DNA of 64,000 nucleotides from Frisingicoccus caecimuris (GCF_004340975.1 NZ_SLXA01000010.1:31127-95126); one strand, 5' to 3'. Shown: positions 27,276-35,943, counted from the first letter of the stretch. Notes: a model not told the origin generated them from the letters alone. Program-made: numbers and translations.

Positions 27276-27372
27276 AAACGAGATGAAACACGCTTCGCGA
27301 GTTTCACTCGTTATCGCGACAGTCGCCAAATATCCGCACAAGTGCGGCTGCCTGGCTCGTTGCTCGCGTAAA
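27276..27372. repeat. 97-bp dispersed repeat, copy 1
   Basis: This 97-bp block matches 36348-36444 in the same orientation at all but two positions. Within it ACGAG..TGAAAC pairs imperfectly with GTTTCACTCGT around TTCGCG, and CCGCAC-AA-GTGCGG is a perfect small hairpin. It sits between the promoter of the ABC-FtsX operon and the end of the cytidylate-kinase-like gene, ending against a 20-bp terminator stem. The plus strand has an open frame through it (ATGAAACACGCTTCG...), but there is no ribosome binding site. A structured, probably mobile, non-coding repeat is the best description. Confidence 0.85.
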
Positions 27373-27418
27373 CCAAATGGGAGACACTGACTTACATCCA
27401 GTGTCTCCCATTTGGTTT
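27370..27418. terminator. 20-bp perfect hairpin at the end of the liv/cytidylate kinase operon
   Basis: A 20-base arm at 27370-27389 is the exact reverse complement of 27399-27418, with a nine-base loop. It lies 12 bases past the stop of the cytidylate-kinase-like gene and overlaps the edge of the 97-bp repeat by three bases. Confidence 0.7.
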
Positions 27419-27430
27419 TCATTCGTATAT

Positions 27431-28075
27431 TTACAATATATCCTGCCCACCCAGGGATAATCCCCGTACTTTCGCATAGGCTTTAATGGCTTCAACGCAG
27501 CCCTCGAAGCCGAGTTTGCTGCTGTCAAGGCACAAATCATAATTCCGGGCGTCGTACCATTCCTGACCGGTATGGTATTTGTAATAATCACCGCGGTACT
27601 TATCCTTTTTCTGAATAAACCGTCTCATTTCATCCTCTGTTTTGCTGAATTTCTTCATTGCTTCTTTCAGGCAAAAATCAAAAGGGCCATGGACAAAGAC
27701 ACTGATGACATTATCAAAATCTTTAAGGACAAAATCAGCACAACGTCCAATGATCACGCAGGACTCTTCTTCTGCAATCTGCTTGATGATCTTTGCCTGA
27801 TAATTAAATAAATTATCTGTCGAAGCAAAATCATCACTGTCTGGAGGAAGCACTTCCCCGGTATAAATCTTCTGAGCGATCCGGCCTAAAATTCCGGATT
27901 TTGGCGTCTCGTCCGCTGCGCCAAAAAGCTGCTCGCTGATTCCGCTTTCATCAGAAGCTAACCGGATGATCTCCCGGTCATAAAAATGAATCCCCAAATC
28001 CTCCGCCAGCATTTTACCGACGGTTTTCCCGCCGCTGCCATACTGACGCGCGATGGTAATAACTGTATGGCTCAT
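27431..28075 (-). CDS. Cytidylate kinase-like family protein
   Basis: A 214-residue P-loop protein of the cytidylate-kinase-like (AAK_domain) family. The nucleotide-binding loop is ARQYGSGGKTVGKMLA near residues 9-24, followed by HFYDREIIRLAS. It differs from true CMP kinase in the substrate region and ends with a conserved-looking YHTGQEWYDARNYDLCLDSS. Such proteins are abundant in Lachnospiraceae and their substrate is not known. It lies 11 bases after livF and ends at a strong terminator, so it appears to be the last gene of the liv operon. Confidence 0.85.
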   Translation of the reverse strand: MSHTVITIARQYGSGGKTVGKMLAEDLGIHFYDREIIRLASDESGISEQLFGAADETPKSGILGRIAQKIYTGEVLPPDSDDFASTDNLFNYQAKIIKQIAEEESCVIIGRCADFVLKDFDNVISVFVHGPFDFCLKEAMKKFSKTEDEMRRFIQKKDKYRGDYYKYHTGQEWYDARNYDLCLDSSKLGFEGCVEAIKAYAKVRGLSLGGQDIL

Positions 28076-28086
28076 GTGAATCCCTC

Positions 28087-28797
28087 CTATTCACCCAAAT
28101 ATGCCTTTTTCACCGACTCATCATTCATCAGTTCCTTTGCGTCACCTTCAAGAACAATCTTTCCCGTTTCCAGTACATATGCTCTGTCCGCAATGCTCAG
28201 GGCCTTTTTGGCATTCTGTTCAACCAGAAGAACGGTCGTTCCGCCGGCGCTGACTTCTTTTATAATATCAAAAATCTCATTAACAAAAATCGGGGACAGC
28301 CCCATAGACGGCTCATCCATAAGAATGATCTTCGGACGGGACATAAGCGCGCGGCCCATGGCCAACATCTGCTGCTCGCCTCCGGACAAGGTCCCGGCCA
28401 ACTGATTCTTACGTTCCTCCAAACGCGGGAAACGCTTGTAAACTGTCTGCAAAGACGCTTCAATTTCATTTTTATCTTTTCGGGTATAGGCGCCCAGTTT
28501 CAAATTTTCCAAAACCGTTAATTCCGCAAACACACGGCGGCCTTCCGGTACGTGAGCCATACCCAGTGTTACAATTTTATGTCCCGGCATTTTGGTAATA
28601 TTCGCCCCTTCAAACTCCACCGTTCCGCCTTTAGCCTCAACCAGTCCCGTAATTGTATGCAAAATGGTTGTCTTTCCGGCGCCGTTGGCGCCAATGAGAG
28701 CAATAACCTCGCCTTCATTAACCTCGAAAGAGATTCCTTTAATTGCCTGAATAACACCATAATATACTTGTAAATCTGTGACTTTTAACATCGCCAT
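28087..28797 (-). CDS. livF: Branched-chain amino acid ABC transporter ATP-binding protein LivF
   Basis: A 236-residue ABC ATPase. Walker A GANGAGKTT (about residues 38-46), signature TLSGGEQQMLAMGRAL, Walker B ILMDEPSMGLSP and H-loop LLVEQNA. The MGLSP and VEQN segments are diagnostic of the LivF member of the HAAT family, which energises import of Leu/Ile/Val or related substrates. Twelve bases downstream of livG, RBS GGAGGG. Confidence 0.95.
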   Translation of the reverse strand: MAMLKVTDLQVYYGVIQAIKGISFEVNEGEVIALIGANGAGKTTILHTITGLVEAKGGTVEFEGANITKMPGHKIVTLGMAHVPEGRRVFAELTVLENLKLGAYTRKDKNEIEASLQTVYKRFPRLEERKNQLAGTLSGGEQQMLAMGRALMSRPKIILMDEPSMGLSPIFVNEIFDIIKEVSAGGTTVLLVEQNAKKALSIADRAYVLETGKIVLEGDAKELMNDESVKKAYLGE

Positions 28798-28809
28798 AAC
28801 ATTGCCCTC

Positions 28810-29568
28810 CTACTCGCCCAGATATGCCGTGATAACCTTCGGGTCATTTAAAACAACCGCCGGTTCTCCGTGAGCCAGTTCCATACCGAAGTTCAGTACA
28901 TAAAGATACTCACAAATACCCGACACCAGTTTCATATCATGCTCAATCAGAAGAATGGTAATATGAAATTTATCACGGATCAACTGAATGGTGTCCATCA
29001 GTTCCTGAGTTTCATTCGGATTCATGCCGGCCGCCGGTTCATCCAGCAGCAAAAGCTTTGGTTCCGTAGCTAACGCACGGGCAATCTCCAGCTTTCTCTG
29101 TTTACCGTAAGGCAAATTTGATGCCAGAACATCCGCCTGTCCATCCAGATCAAATACCTTTAATATATCAATGGCCCGCTCATCCATCTCTTTTTCCCTT
29201 TTGGAGAATTTCCCCAAATGGAAAAAGCTTTCAGCCAGACTATATTCTACATGGTTATGAAGGGCTACTTTCACATTGTCCAACACTGTCATTTTAGTAA
29301 AAAGACGAATATTCTGGAAGGTTCTCGCAATACCTGACTTACAGATTTCTGTCGGCGCTTTTCCGACAAGACTTTCACCATCCAATACAATGGTTCCTTC
29401 ACTCGGCGCATACACACCGGTCAACAGGTTAAACGCCGTAGTCTTTCCGGCGCCATTCGGTCCGATCAGGCCAACCAGACTTCCCTGCTCAATACTCATG
29501 TTCAAATCATCCACAGCACGAAGGCCGCCGAAGGATATTCCCAGATGTTTAACTTCCAGTAAAGCCAT
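28810..29568 (-). CDS. livG: Branched-chain amino acid ABC transporter ATP-binding protein LivG
   Basis: A 252-residue ABC ATPase. Walker A GPNGAGKTTAFNLLTG, the SGIARTFQNIRLF segment, LPYGKQRKLEIARALA in place of a standard signature, Walker B LLLLDEPAAGMNP and LLIEHDMKLV. The AAGMNP and EHDM segments identify the LivG partner. It lies one base after livM, so the two are tightly coupled. Confidence 0.95.
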   Translation of the reverse strand: MALLEVKHLGISFGGLRAVDDLNMSIEQGSLVGLIGPNGAGKTTAFNLLTGVYAPSEGTIVLDGESLVGKAPTEICKSGIARTFQNIRLFTKMTVLDNVKVALHNHVEYSLAESFFHLGKFSKREKEMDERAIDILKVFDLDGQADVLASNLPYGKQRKLEIARALATEPKLLLLDEPAAGMNPNETQELMDTIQLIRDKFHITILLIEHDMKLVSGICEYLYVLNFGMELAHGEPAVVLNDPKVITAYLGE

Positions 29569-29569
29569 C

Positions 29570-30550
29570 TTATTCGCCCTCCTTCTGAATGCTCATTGCT
29601 TTTTTAAGATTTCGTTTCTCGATCATAACCGTACGGAACTTAGAATTATTAAAGAGCATCATTGCGATCAGCACGATCGCATAGAGCAGCATACGGAAAT
29701 CCGCTGCGCTGCGAAGGACTTCCGGAAGCGCTGTCAGGATAACAGCCGCAACAATCGCGCCTTTAATATTTCCCATACCGCCAAGTACGACCATAACAAG
29801 AATCTCAATAGATTTGTTATAGTCAAAATTTCCCGGTTTCAGAATACCTACATTATGAGCATAAAATACACCGGCCATTCCGGCAAAGAAACCGGAAATA
29901 ACAAAGGCCATTGTTTTGAACTTGCTGACTTTAATCCCAACAGCTTCCGCAGCAATATAGTTGTCACGCACCGCGCAGATCGCACGGCCATGTCTGGATC
30001 TTACCAGGTTGGAAATGACAAGAATCGTCAGCAAAACAAAGATATAAACAAATGTAAAGTTTTTATAATTGCTGTAAGTACCGATACCAGAAAGTCCTTT
30101 TGCGCCGCCTGTAAAACCTAAAAAGTTAATGACAGATTTAATGATCTCACCAAAGCCCAGGGTAACGATCGCCAGATAATCTCCCTTCAAACGAAGTACC
30201 GGCAGACCAATGATCAAACTGAACACGGCCGCAACGATACCGCCGACCAAAAGACCGATCAACAGTTCAACCATCGGAGGGAGATTCAGAGCATTGGTTG
30301 TCAGCGCTCCTGCATATGCTCCGATAGACATAAATCCGGCGTGTCCCAGTGTCAGTTCTCCAAGGAATCCTACAAGCAGACAGAGGGATACGGCCAGCAT
30401 AACATTGATACAACACGGAATAATAATGGACATTGCCTGACGTCCGAGAAATCCACCATAGATCAAAGCCATAACAATGCCATAGGCAACAATCGCCATA
30501 ATGATATTTATAATTACTGATTTATTGATTTTCTTATTCACAACAGCCAC
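29570..30550 (-). CDS. livM: Branched-chain amino acid ABC transporter permease LivM
   Basis: A 326-residue permease with about eight to ten hydrophobic segments. LGHAGFMSIGAYAGALTT and GLPVLRLKGDYLAIVTLGFGEI are hallmark segments, and the cytoplasmic EAA-like loop RAICAVRDNYIAAEAVGIKV contacts the ATPases. Start is GTG at the very end of livH. Part of livJ-livH-livM-livG-livF. Confidence 0.93.
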   Translation of the reverse strand: MAVVNKKINKSVIINIIMAIVAYGIVMALIYGGFLGRQAMSIIIPCCINVMLAVSLCLLVGFLGELTLGHAGFMSIGAYAGALTTNALNLPPMVELLIGLLVGGIVAAVFSLIIGLPVLRLKGDYLAIVTLGFGEIIKSVINFLGFTGGAKGLSGIGTYSNYKNFTFVYIFVLLTILVISNLVRSRHGRAICAVRDNYIAAEAVGIKVSKFKTMAFVISGFFAGMAGVFYAHNVGILKPGNFDYNKSIEILVMVVLGGMGNIKGAIVAAVILTALPEVLRSAADFRMLLYAIVLIAMMLFNNSKFRTVMIEKRNLKKAMSIQKEGE

Positions 30551-31438
30551 CTACACTTTCTCTGCTTTCATCTTACCAAGTAAACCGGATGGTTTTACCA
30601 GTAAAACGACAACAAGCACACCAAAAACAATGGCGTCTGCAAGCTGAGTGGAAATATAAGCTTTCGACAAGCTCTCGATAATTCCAAGCACAATGCCGCC
30701 AAGCATTGCTCCCGGAATACTTCCGATACCACCCAGGACCGCAGCAACGAAAGCTTTGATTCCTGGCAGTGCCCCCAATGTCGGAGACAGAGACTCATAC
30801 TGACAGATAAACAAAATACCGGCCACCGCCGCTAAAGCCGAACCGATAGCAAACGTCATAGAGATTGTTTTATTTACATTAATCCCCATCAGAGCGGCTG
30901 CGCCTTTATCTTCGGATACGGCTCTCATAGCGCTTCCCGCCCTTGTTTTATTGATAAACCAGGTCAGAATCGCCATGGCGATCACCGTTACGATCAAAGT
31001 TACGATCGTAATTCCGGAAATATGAATACCCCCGATTTTTATCGATGGCACTTTGATCACCGAACCAAAAGGAATCGGCGTTGCTTTAAATATGATCAAC
31101 GCAACATTCTGTAAAAAGTAACTTACACCGATCGCTGTGATCAGTACCGCCAGCGACGGCGCATTACGCAGCGGTTTGTAGGCAATACGTTCCACCGTAA
31201 TTCCGAGAACCGCACAGACAATAATGGTCAATAAAATACATACCGGCACCGGAAGACCCAATAACGCCGCAAATACATAAAGTGCATATGCACCTACCAT
31301 AATAATGTCCCCATGAGCAAAGTTAATCATCTTTGCGATACCATAAACCATGGTATATCCCAGGGCAATCAGGGCATAAATACTCCCCGTCCTCAGTCCG
31401 TTGATTAACTGCTCCACAAGATTATTAATCAGACTCAT
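30551..31438 (-). CDS. livH: Branched-chain amino acid ABC transporter permease LivH
   Basis: A 295-residue permease. ALIALGYTMVYGIAKMINFAHGDIIMVGAY is reflected in successive conserved blocks near the N-terminus, and RAVSEDKGAAALMGINV is the ATPase-contact loop. FVAAVLGGIGSIPGAMLGG near the C-terminus is typical of LivH. First of the four tightly packed genes after a 217-base gap from livJ that contains a partial terminator. Confidence 0.94.
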   Translation of the reverse strand: MSLINNLVEQLINGLRTGSIYALIALGYTMVYGIAKMINFAHGDIIMVGAYALYVFAALLGLPVPVCILLTIIVCAVLGITVERIAYKPLRNAPSLAVLITAIGVSYFLQNVALIIFKATPIPFGSVIKVPSIKIGGIHISGITIVTLIVTVIAMAILTWFINKTRAGSAMRAVSEDKGAAALMGINVNKTISMTFAIGSALAAVAGILFICQYESLSPTLGALPGIKAFVAAVLGGIGSIPGAMLGGIVLGIIESLSKAYISTQLADAIVFGVLVVVLLVKPSGLLGKMKAEKV

Positions 31439-31586
31439 TACCCTCCACCTTTCTATTTTTTGTATTACCGAATTAACTATATATTTTAATATAATCCTTT
31501 CTCACTTGCAAGGATTAATGCATAAAAATCCAATTTTTGTCAGGAAAACACGAAAAAAATAAAACCGCATGCTGTGATCCATGAAG

Positions 31587-31621
31587 AAAACGCCAATATC
31601 CCTGTTTCGGGACATCGGCGT
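31587..31621 (-). terminator. Hairpin between livJ and livHMGF
   Basis: ACGCC (31590-31594) pairs with GGCGT (31617-31621) with TCCC/GGGA inside. The minus strand then reads a T-rich tract. Such intercistronic terminators commonly let binding protein be made in excess over the membrane components. The rest of the 217-base gap shows no other feature. Confidence 0.6.
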
Positions 31622-31655
31622 CTCTTTCAATCCGACACAAGCCTGTCAGATAAAA

Positions 31656-32858
31656 TTATTCATATAATGTGTAAGCACCATCTACAATCTGGATAAATTT
31701 ACTTCCTTTGTTTGGTTCACCCTCTGCTGTCCATGTGATGCCGTCGCCTGTCAGACCATCAACAGTGATTTCTGTCATAGCTGCGATCAAATCTGCACTT
31801 TCAACAGAACCGGCCTGTTCCATAGCCGCTTTGATCGTGTAAACAACATCATAAGCATCTGCTGCGAACTGGTCAGGTGTTGCACCGTAAGCTTCATTAT
31901 AATCTGCTACGAATGCTGCTACGTTTTCAGACGGATCTGCTGCGAAGAATGGGCTTAAGAAGATTGCGCCTTCAATCGTTGCAGGATCTGTAACTGTTCC
32001 AAGAACACCATCCCATCCATCACTGCCGAGGAATGGAAGTTCCATACCCATATCCTGAGCCTGTTTTGTGATGTATGTAGCATCCTGATAGTAAGCAGGA
32101 ATGAAAATAGCTTCTGCATCTGTGCCCTTGATTGTTGTCAACTGTGTATTGAAGTCAACATCGCCGTTTGAGAAAGCTTCGCTTGCAACGATCTCGCCGC
32201 CTTTAGCTGCAAACTCTTTTTCAAATGCTTCTCTGATACCTGTGCTGTACTCATCAGACTGATTGTAAATAACAGCAACTTTTTTGTATCCAAGAGTTTC
32301 AGCCGCCAAATCTGCCATTGTTACGCCCTGAGCCGGGTCAGTAAAGCAGATACGGAAAGCATTATCATTCTTTGTGCAATCCATAGCAGAACCGGATGGT
32401 GTGATCTGTAAGATGCCATCTGCTGCTGTTAAATCTGTGATCGCAATACAAGCGCCACTTGTTACACAGCCAAGAATCGCCTGAGCGCCCTGGTCCATAA
32501 CAGAGTTATAAGCCTGAATAGCTTTATCTTCTGTAGCTTCATCATCGGCAAATACCATATCCAGTGTGTACGTCTTGTCACCAACGGTTACGCCGCCAGC
32601 TGCATTGATCTCTTTAATTGCAATTTCAGCGCCCTGTTTTACAGAGTTTCCGTAAGAAGCTGCACTTCCTGTCACAGGTCCGATACCGCCGATCAAAAAT
32701 ACATCGCCATCTGCGGAAGCTGCTGTTGTCTCTCCAGCTGCTTTTGTTTCTGCTGCTTTTGTTTCCGCTTTCTTCTCACCGCCGCCGCAGGCTGTCAAAG
32801 AAGCAACAACTAAAGAAGCTGCCAAAGCCATGCTCATTACTTTTGTCATTTTTTTCAT
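31656..32858 (-). CDS. livJ: Branched-chain amino acid ABC transporter substrate-binding lipoprotein
   Basis: A 400-residue lipoprotein. The signal peptide ends in a lipobox before Cys24 (SLTACGGG), followed by a low-complexity Ala/Glu/Thr/Lys linker and a periplasmic-binding-protein fold of the LivJ type (FLIGGIGPVTGSAASYGN, FADDEATEDKAIQAYN, FRICFTDPAQGVTMAD). The family binds Leu/Ile/Val but also other amino acids, amides or urea, so the true ligand is not fixed. It is preceded by a consensus promoter and followed by a hairpin and livHMGF. Confidence 0.93.
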   Translation of the reverse strand: MKKMTKVMSMALAASLVVASLTACGGGEKKAETKAAETKAAGETTAASADGDVFLIGGIGPVTGSAASYGNSVKQGAEIAIKEINAAGGVTVGDKTYTLDMVFADDEATEDKAIQAYNSVMDQGAQAILGCVTSGACIAITDLTAADGILQITPSGSAMDCTKNDNAFRICFTDPAQGVTMADLAAETLGYKKVAVIYNQSDEYSTGIREAFEKEFAAKGGEIVASEAFSNGDVDFNTQLTTIKGTDAEAIFIPAYYQDATYITKQAQDMGMELPFLGSDGWDGVLGTVTDPATIEGAIFLSPFFAADPSENVAAFVADYNEAYGATPDQFAADAYDVVYTIKAAMEQAGSVESADLIAAMTEITVDGLTGDGITWTAEGEPNKGSKFIQIVDGAYTLYE

Positions 32859-32888
32859 GTCTTTATTCCTCCTTTTAACTTACCGTTT

Positions 32889-32918
32889 ATTGTAATACCT
32901 AAACCTAAGAATTGTCAA
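32889..32918 (-). promoter_or_regulatory. Predicted promoter of the liv operon
   Basis: On the minus strand TTGACA (complement of 32913-32918) and TACAAT (complement of 32889-32894) with an 18-base spacer, followed by AAAGGAGG before livJ. Confidence 0.6.
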
Positions 32919-32993
32919 TGAAAACTATCTTTCCCCCGGCAGTTTTTTGGAGTATAATGAAAATAATCATTGAATTAGGAAGGGGACGATTTT

Positions 32994-34559
32994 ATGAAAG
33001 TTTTAACAAACGGCCATTTTATTTCCTGCGATGAAGAAAATACCTGTTTTTCTGTCATGGCTATCGATGGAGATAAGATTGCGTATACCGGCGACAATAT
33101 CCCGGAAAACCTGGCAGATTGCCCGAAAATTGATATGCATGGCTGTACCATCGTACCTGCATTTTCAGATACCCATATGCACTTTGAAAGTTACGCCCTG
33201 TTCCGTACGACAGTCGATGTGCGGAACGCTAAAAACTTTGAGGAAATGGGCGACATGCTCCGCGCCTGGACAGACACCCATCCAAAGGCCAGGTTTCTTC
33301 CGGCCTACGGCTGCAGCGCCCACACTGTCGTGGAAAAACGTCTGCCAGAAATGAAAGATCTGGATGCTATGACCGACCTGCCATTACTCATCGTTAAATA
33401 TGACGGTCATGCTGCCGTTGCCAACTCCGCTCTGATCGACCTCTTTCCTCTGGAAGTTCTGGCTGATCCGGGCTTTGATTCTGCTACCGGATGGCTCTAT
33501 CAGAATGCTTTCTACAAAGGCGTCAACTTTATCACACAGAAGGTGTCCCCGATCACTCTGCTCCATGGCATGCAGGATGCGGCAGAAAGCCTTGCTTCCA
33601 AAGGTATTGGCTACATACATACCGTGGAAGGCGTAGGCTATAAAAACGATATTGACATTGATACGATCAATATTGTCCGCCGGGCTTTGCCTCAGAAGTT
33701 TACCGTCTTTTTCCAGACAATGGATGTGGATAAGGTTGTCAAACGGAAAATGGCCCATATCGGCGGATGTTTCTCTCTGGCGCTGGACGGCTGCTTTGGT
33801 TCGGAGGACGCTGCTTTGTCCGAAGGCTACACCAATTGCCCGGATAATAAGGGTTTCCTTGCCTATTCTCAGGAAGAAGTCAATGATTTCTGTATCAAAG
33901 CCAATCGGTCCGGACTTCAGATCACGATGCATGCCATCGGTGACGCGGCTGTGACACAGGCATTAAACGCCTACGAAACTGCATTAAAAGATTATCCGCG
34001 CAAAGATGCACGCCACATTTTGATTCACGGTGATCTGATGAACGCCGAAGCTATCCGAAAAGCTGCAGAGCTTGGCATTACCATCGCCGTACAACCAGCC
34101 TTTTTAGACTGGCCTCAGGAACCGGAAGCCTATCTGGAATCCATCCTCGGCGAACGTGCAAAACAGATTTTGCCGCTCCGGGATATGATCCATGCCGGAC
34201 TGCTCGTTACTTCCGGCAGTGATGCGCCTTGCACCATTCCGGACCCTATTGAAGGTATCCATATCTGCTGTAACCACCCGAATCCTGAGCAGGCCCTGAC
34301 CCCGATGGAAGCTTTGAAAACCTATACTATCTGGCCGGCCCGCAGCGCCTTTGACGATAATTATTACGGCAGTCTGGAAAAAGGTAAAAAAGCCAACTTC
34401 CTTGTTTTGGATAAAGATATCCTTTCCATTCCAAAAGAGGAAATCAAAACAACAAAAATCAAGGGCGTTTTCCTGAATGGACGTCGTTTCCGCCCATCGG
34501 AAAAATTCTCCATTCCAAACCTTGCCCATGAAATCTGGAAACACCGCAAAGAGGATTAA
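32994..34559 (+). CDS. Amidohydrolase family protein (YtcJ-like)
   Basis: A 521-residue metal-dependent hydrolase of the amidohydrolase 3 / YtcJ group. Metal ligands appear in FSDTHMHFESYALF (about residue 60), the carboxylated-Lys region in the TIM barrel, MHAIGDAAVTQALNAYE (about 315), HILIHGDL and the final Asp in TSGSDAPCTIPDP. The N- and C-terminal segments form the usual small beta-sandwich (GCTIVPAFSDTH, KKANFLVLDKD). Substrate unknown; these enzymes often act on N-acyl or cyclic amides. It is divergent from livJ and followed four bases later by an HD-domain gene. Confidence 0.88.
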   Translation: MKVLTNGHFISCDEENTCFSVMAIDGDKIAYTGDNIPENLADCPKIDMHGCTIVPAFSDTHMHFESYALFRTTVDVRNAKNFEEMGDMLRAWTDTHPKARFLPAYGCSAHTVVEKRLPEMKDLDAMTDLPLLIVKYDGHAAVANSALIDLFPLEVLADPGFDSATGWLYQNAFYKGVNFITQKVSPITLLHGMQDAAESLASKGIGYIHTVEGVGYKNDIDIDTINIVRRALPQKFTVFFQTMDVDKVVKRKMAHIGGCFSLALDGCFGSEDAALSEGYTNCPDNKGFLAYSQEEVNDFCIKANRSGLQITMHAIGDAAVTQALNAYETALKDYPRKDARHILIHGDLMNAEAIRKAAELGITIAVQPAFLDWPQEPEAYLESILGERAKQILPLRDMIHAGLLVTSGSDAPCTIPDPIEGIHICCNHPNPEQALTPMEALKTYTIWPARSAFDDNYYGSLEKGKKANFLVLDKDILSIPKEEIKTTKIKGVFLNGRRFRPSEKFSIPNLAHEIWKHRKED

Positions 34560-34562
34560 ACC

Positions 34563-35024
34563 ATGATCTACACTCCTATGACTCGAAAAGCCATGCGGAT
34601 TGCTTATGATGCCCATGCCGGGCAGGTAGATAAAACCGGGCTTCCTTATATCTATCACCCGATGCATGTGGCCGAATCAATGACTGATGAAAATTCCGTC
34701 ATTACCGCACTGCTCCATGATGTGGTTGAAGATACCGATCTGACCATCGATGATCTGGCCCGCGAAGGCTTTCATGAAGACATACTGACGGCCCTGACCC
34801 TCCTGACTCATAACCCGGCGGAAGACTATATGGATTACATTTCCCGAATCTCCACCTGCCCTCTGGCCCGCAAAGTCAAACTGGCGGACCTCCGACATAA
34901 TTCAGATTCTACCCGACTGGATTGGGTGGACGAAAAAATGGCCCGGAGGTTCGAAAAATATGCCCGGGCAATCCGACTTCTGGAAGCTATTGAAAACGGT
35001 CAATCTGCAAACTTCCATCATTAA
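34563..35024 (+). CDS. HD-domain protein, RelA/SpoT hydrolase-like (single domain)
   Basis: A 153-residue HD phosphohydrolase. Metal-binding residues are in YIYHPMHVAES, LLHDVVEDTDLT and VKLADLRHNSDS, the spacing seen in the (p)ppGpp hydrolase domain of SpoT/Rel and in the small stand-alone homologues (MESH1/SAH type). There is no synthetase domain. It could hydrolyse (p)ppGpp or another pyrophosphorylated nucleotide. It is probably translated with the amidohydrolase upstream and ends at a good terminator. Confidence 0.82.
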   Translation: MIYTPMTRKAMRIAYDAHAGQVDKTGLPYIYHPMHVAESMTDENSVITALLHDVVEDTDLTIDDLAREGFHEDILTALTLLTHNPAEDYMDYISRISTCPLARKVKLADLRHNSDSTRLDWVDEKMARRFEKYARAIRLLEAIENGQSANFHH

Positions 35025-35037
35025 TTAACATAGATAT

Positions 35038-35092
35038 AAGACAGGCATCCAATTTGATAGTCAAAAATCAAAGATTGCCTGTCTTATTTTGT
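35038..35092 (+). terminator. Terminator after the HD-domain gene
   Basis: AAGACAGGCA (35038-35047) pairs with TGCCTGTCTT (35076-35085), followed by ATTTTGT. Confidence 0.7.
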
Positions 35093-35105
35093 CAAACAAA
35101 ATGTA

Positions 35106-35134
35106 TTGCTATCTTCATTTCATTGTGGTATAAT
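35106..35134 (+). promoter_or_regulatory. Predicted promoter of the hicA-hicB-chaperone operon
   Basis: TTGCTA (35106-35111) and TATAAT (35129-35134) with a 17-base spacer, immediately followed by the inverted repeat at 35137-35157. Confidence 0.6.
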
Positions 35135-35136
35135 TA

Positions 35137-35157
35137 AGCAACTAAAAATTAGTTGCT
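35137..35157. promoter_or_regulatory. Perfect inverted repeat, candidate HicB operator
   Basis: AGCAACTAA (35137-35145), AAA, TTAGTTGCT (35149-35157): a perfect 9-bp dyad with a 3-bp centre. It starts three bases after the -10 box, over the likely transcription start. Antitoxins with a ribbon-helix-helix domain bind such dyads to autoregulate. Confidence 0.6.
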
Positions 35158-35180
35158 AACAATGGTGGTGATACATATAG

Positions 35181-35441
35181 ATGCCTAAGAAAAGTGATTT
35201 GCTTAATAAACTATGCAGAAAACCCATACCTAAAAATTTTTCAAAAAGGGAACTGGATATCCTTATGGGAAAATGCGGCTGTGATAAATTTTCCGGAGGC
35301 CGGGGATCCGGAATTGGTTTTGTTCACAAAAAAACGATGCGTATATTACAATTTGATGAACCCCATCCCGGAAATGAATTATATACTTATCAAATAAAAA
35401 AAACGATACAATTTTTAAAGGATATCGGCGAACTCAAATAA
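35181..35441 (+). CDS. hicA: HicA-family mRNA interferase toxin
   Basis: An 86-residue protein with the double-stranded-RNA-binding-like HicA fold. The N-terminus LLNKLCRKPIPKNFSKREL leads into CGCDKFSGGRGSGIGFVHK and ILQFDEPHPGNELYTYQIK, the latter two being typical of the HicA group in which GS-x-x-x-F and P-H-P-G-N-E-L are conserved. HicA toxins cleave mRNA. The ribosome binding site (GGTGGTG) is weaker than those of the next two genes. First gene of an A+T-rich three-gene operon with hicB and a chaperone-like gene. No internal damage is visible. Confidence 0.82.
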   Translation: MPKKSDLLNKLCRKPIPKNFSKRELDILMGKCGCDKFSGGRGSGIGFVHKKTMRILQFDEPHPGNELYTYQIKKTIQFLKDIGELK

Positions 35442-35460
35442 ATTGCAGGAAGGTGATTAA

Positions 35461-35943
35461 ATGAATTCAATGTTAGAATATAAAGGGTATCACGCATCCA
35501 TTGAATATGATGCAGAAGATAATATATTTGTCGGGGAAGTATTCGGCATTGCAGATTCGTTGAATTTTCACGGAACATCCATTGACGAATTAAAAGCAAC
35601 ATTTACACAATGCATCGACAACTATCTGGAACTGTGTAAAAAAATCGGTAAAAGTCCGGATAAAGAGTTCAAGGGATCTTTTAATGTCAGAATTCCTCCG
35701 GCTCTTCATAAAAAAGCAGCACTAGCCGCAGCAAATCAAAAAATCACGTTAAATCAATACGTTACACAGGCCATTGAAAACTCTTTTAATAAAGCCAAAA
35801 ATTTTAAAGAAACAATCATCTATATTCCATATGCAACACAACACATGAATTGGGAGAGCGGAATAGATAACAGAATCCAAACATTATATAATGATGATTC
35901 TATTTTTACTACAGAGGAGAAGATCACATATGTCGGAAATTAA
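35461..35943 (+). CDS. hicB: HicB-family antitoxin with C-terminal extension
   Basis: A 160-residue antitoxin. Residues about 1-65 are a partly degraded RNase H-like HicB domain (YHASIEYDAEDNIFVGEVFG, then IDELKATFTQCIDNYLELC). Residues about 72-105 are a ribbon-helix-helix DNA-binding segment (SFNVRIPPALHKKAAL, ITLNQYVTQAIENSF). About 50 further residues follow (from NKAKNFKETIIYIPY to the end), longer than usual for HicB. In tripartite systems such a tail is the chaperone-addiction region, which is how I read it. The gene overlaps the start of the chaperone-like gene by 14 bases. AGGAAGGTGAT precedes the ATG. Confidence 0.85.
   Translation: MNSMLEYKGYHASIEYDAEDNIFVGEVFGIADSLNFHGTSIDELKATFTQCIDNYLELCKKIGKSPDKEFKGSFNVRIPPALHKKAALAAANQKITLNQYVTQAIENSFNKAKNFKETIIYIPYATQHMNWESGIDNRIQTLYNDDSIFTTEEKITYVGN

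Noticed and set aside
27290..27400. Short protein starting MKHASRVS across the 97-bp repeat
   Set aside because: No ribosome binding site, and the frame exists only because the repeat is free of stops in that phase. Both copies run into unrelated flanks.
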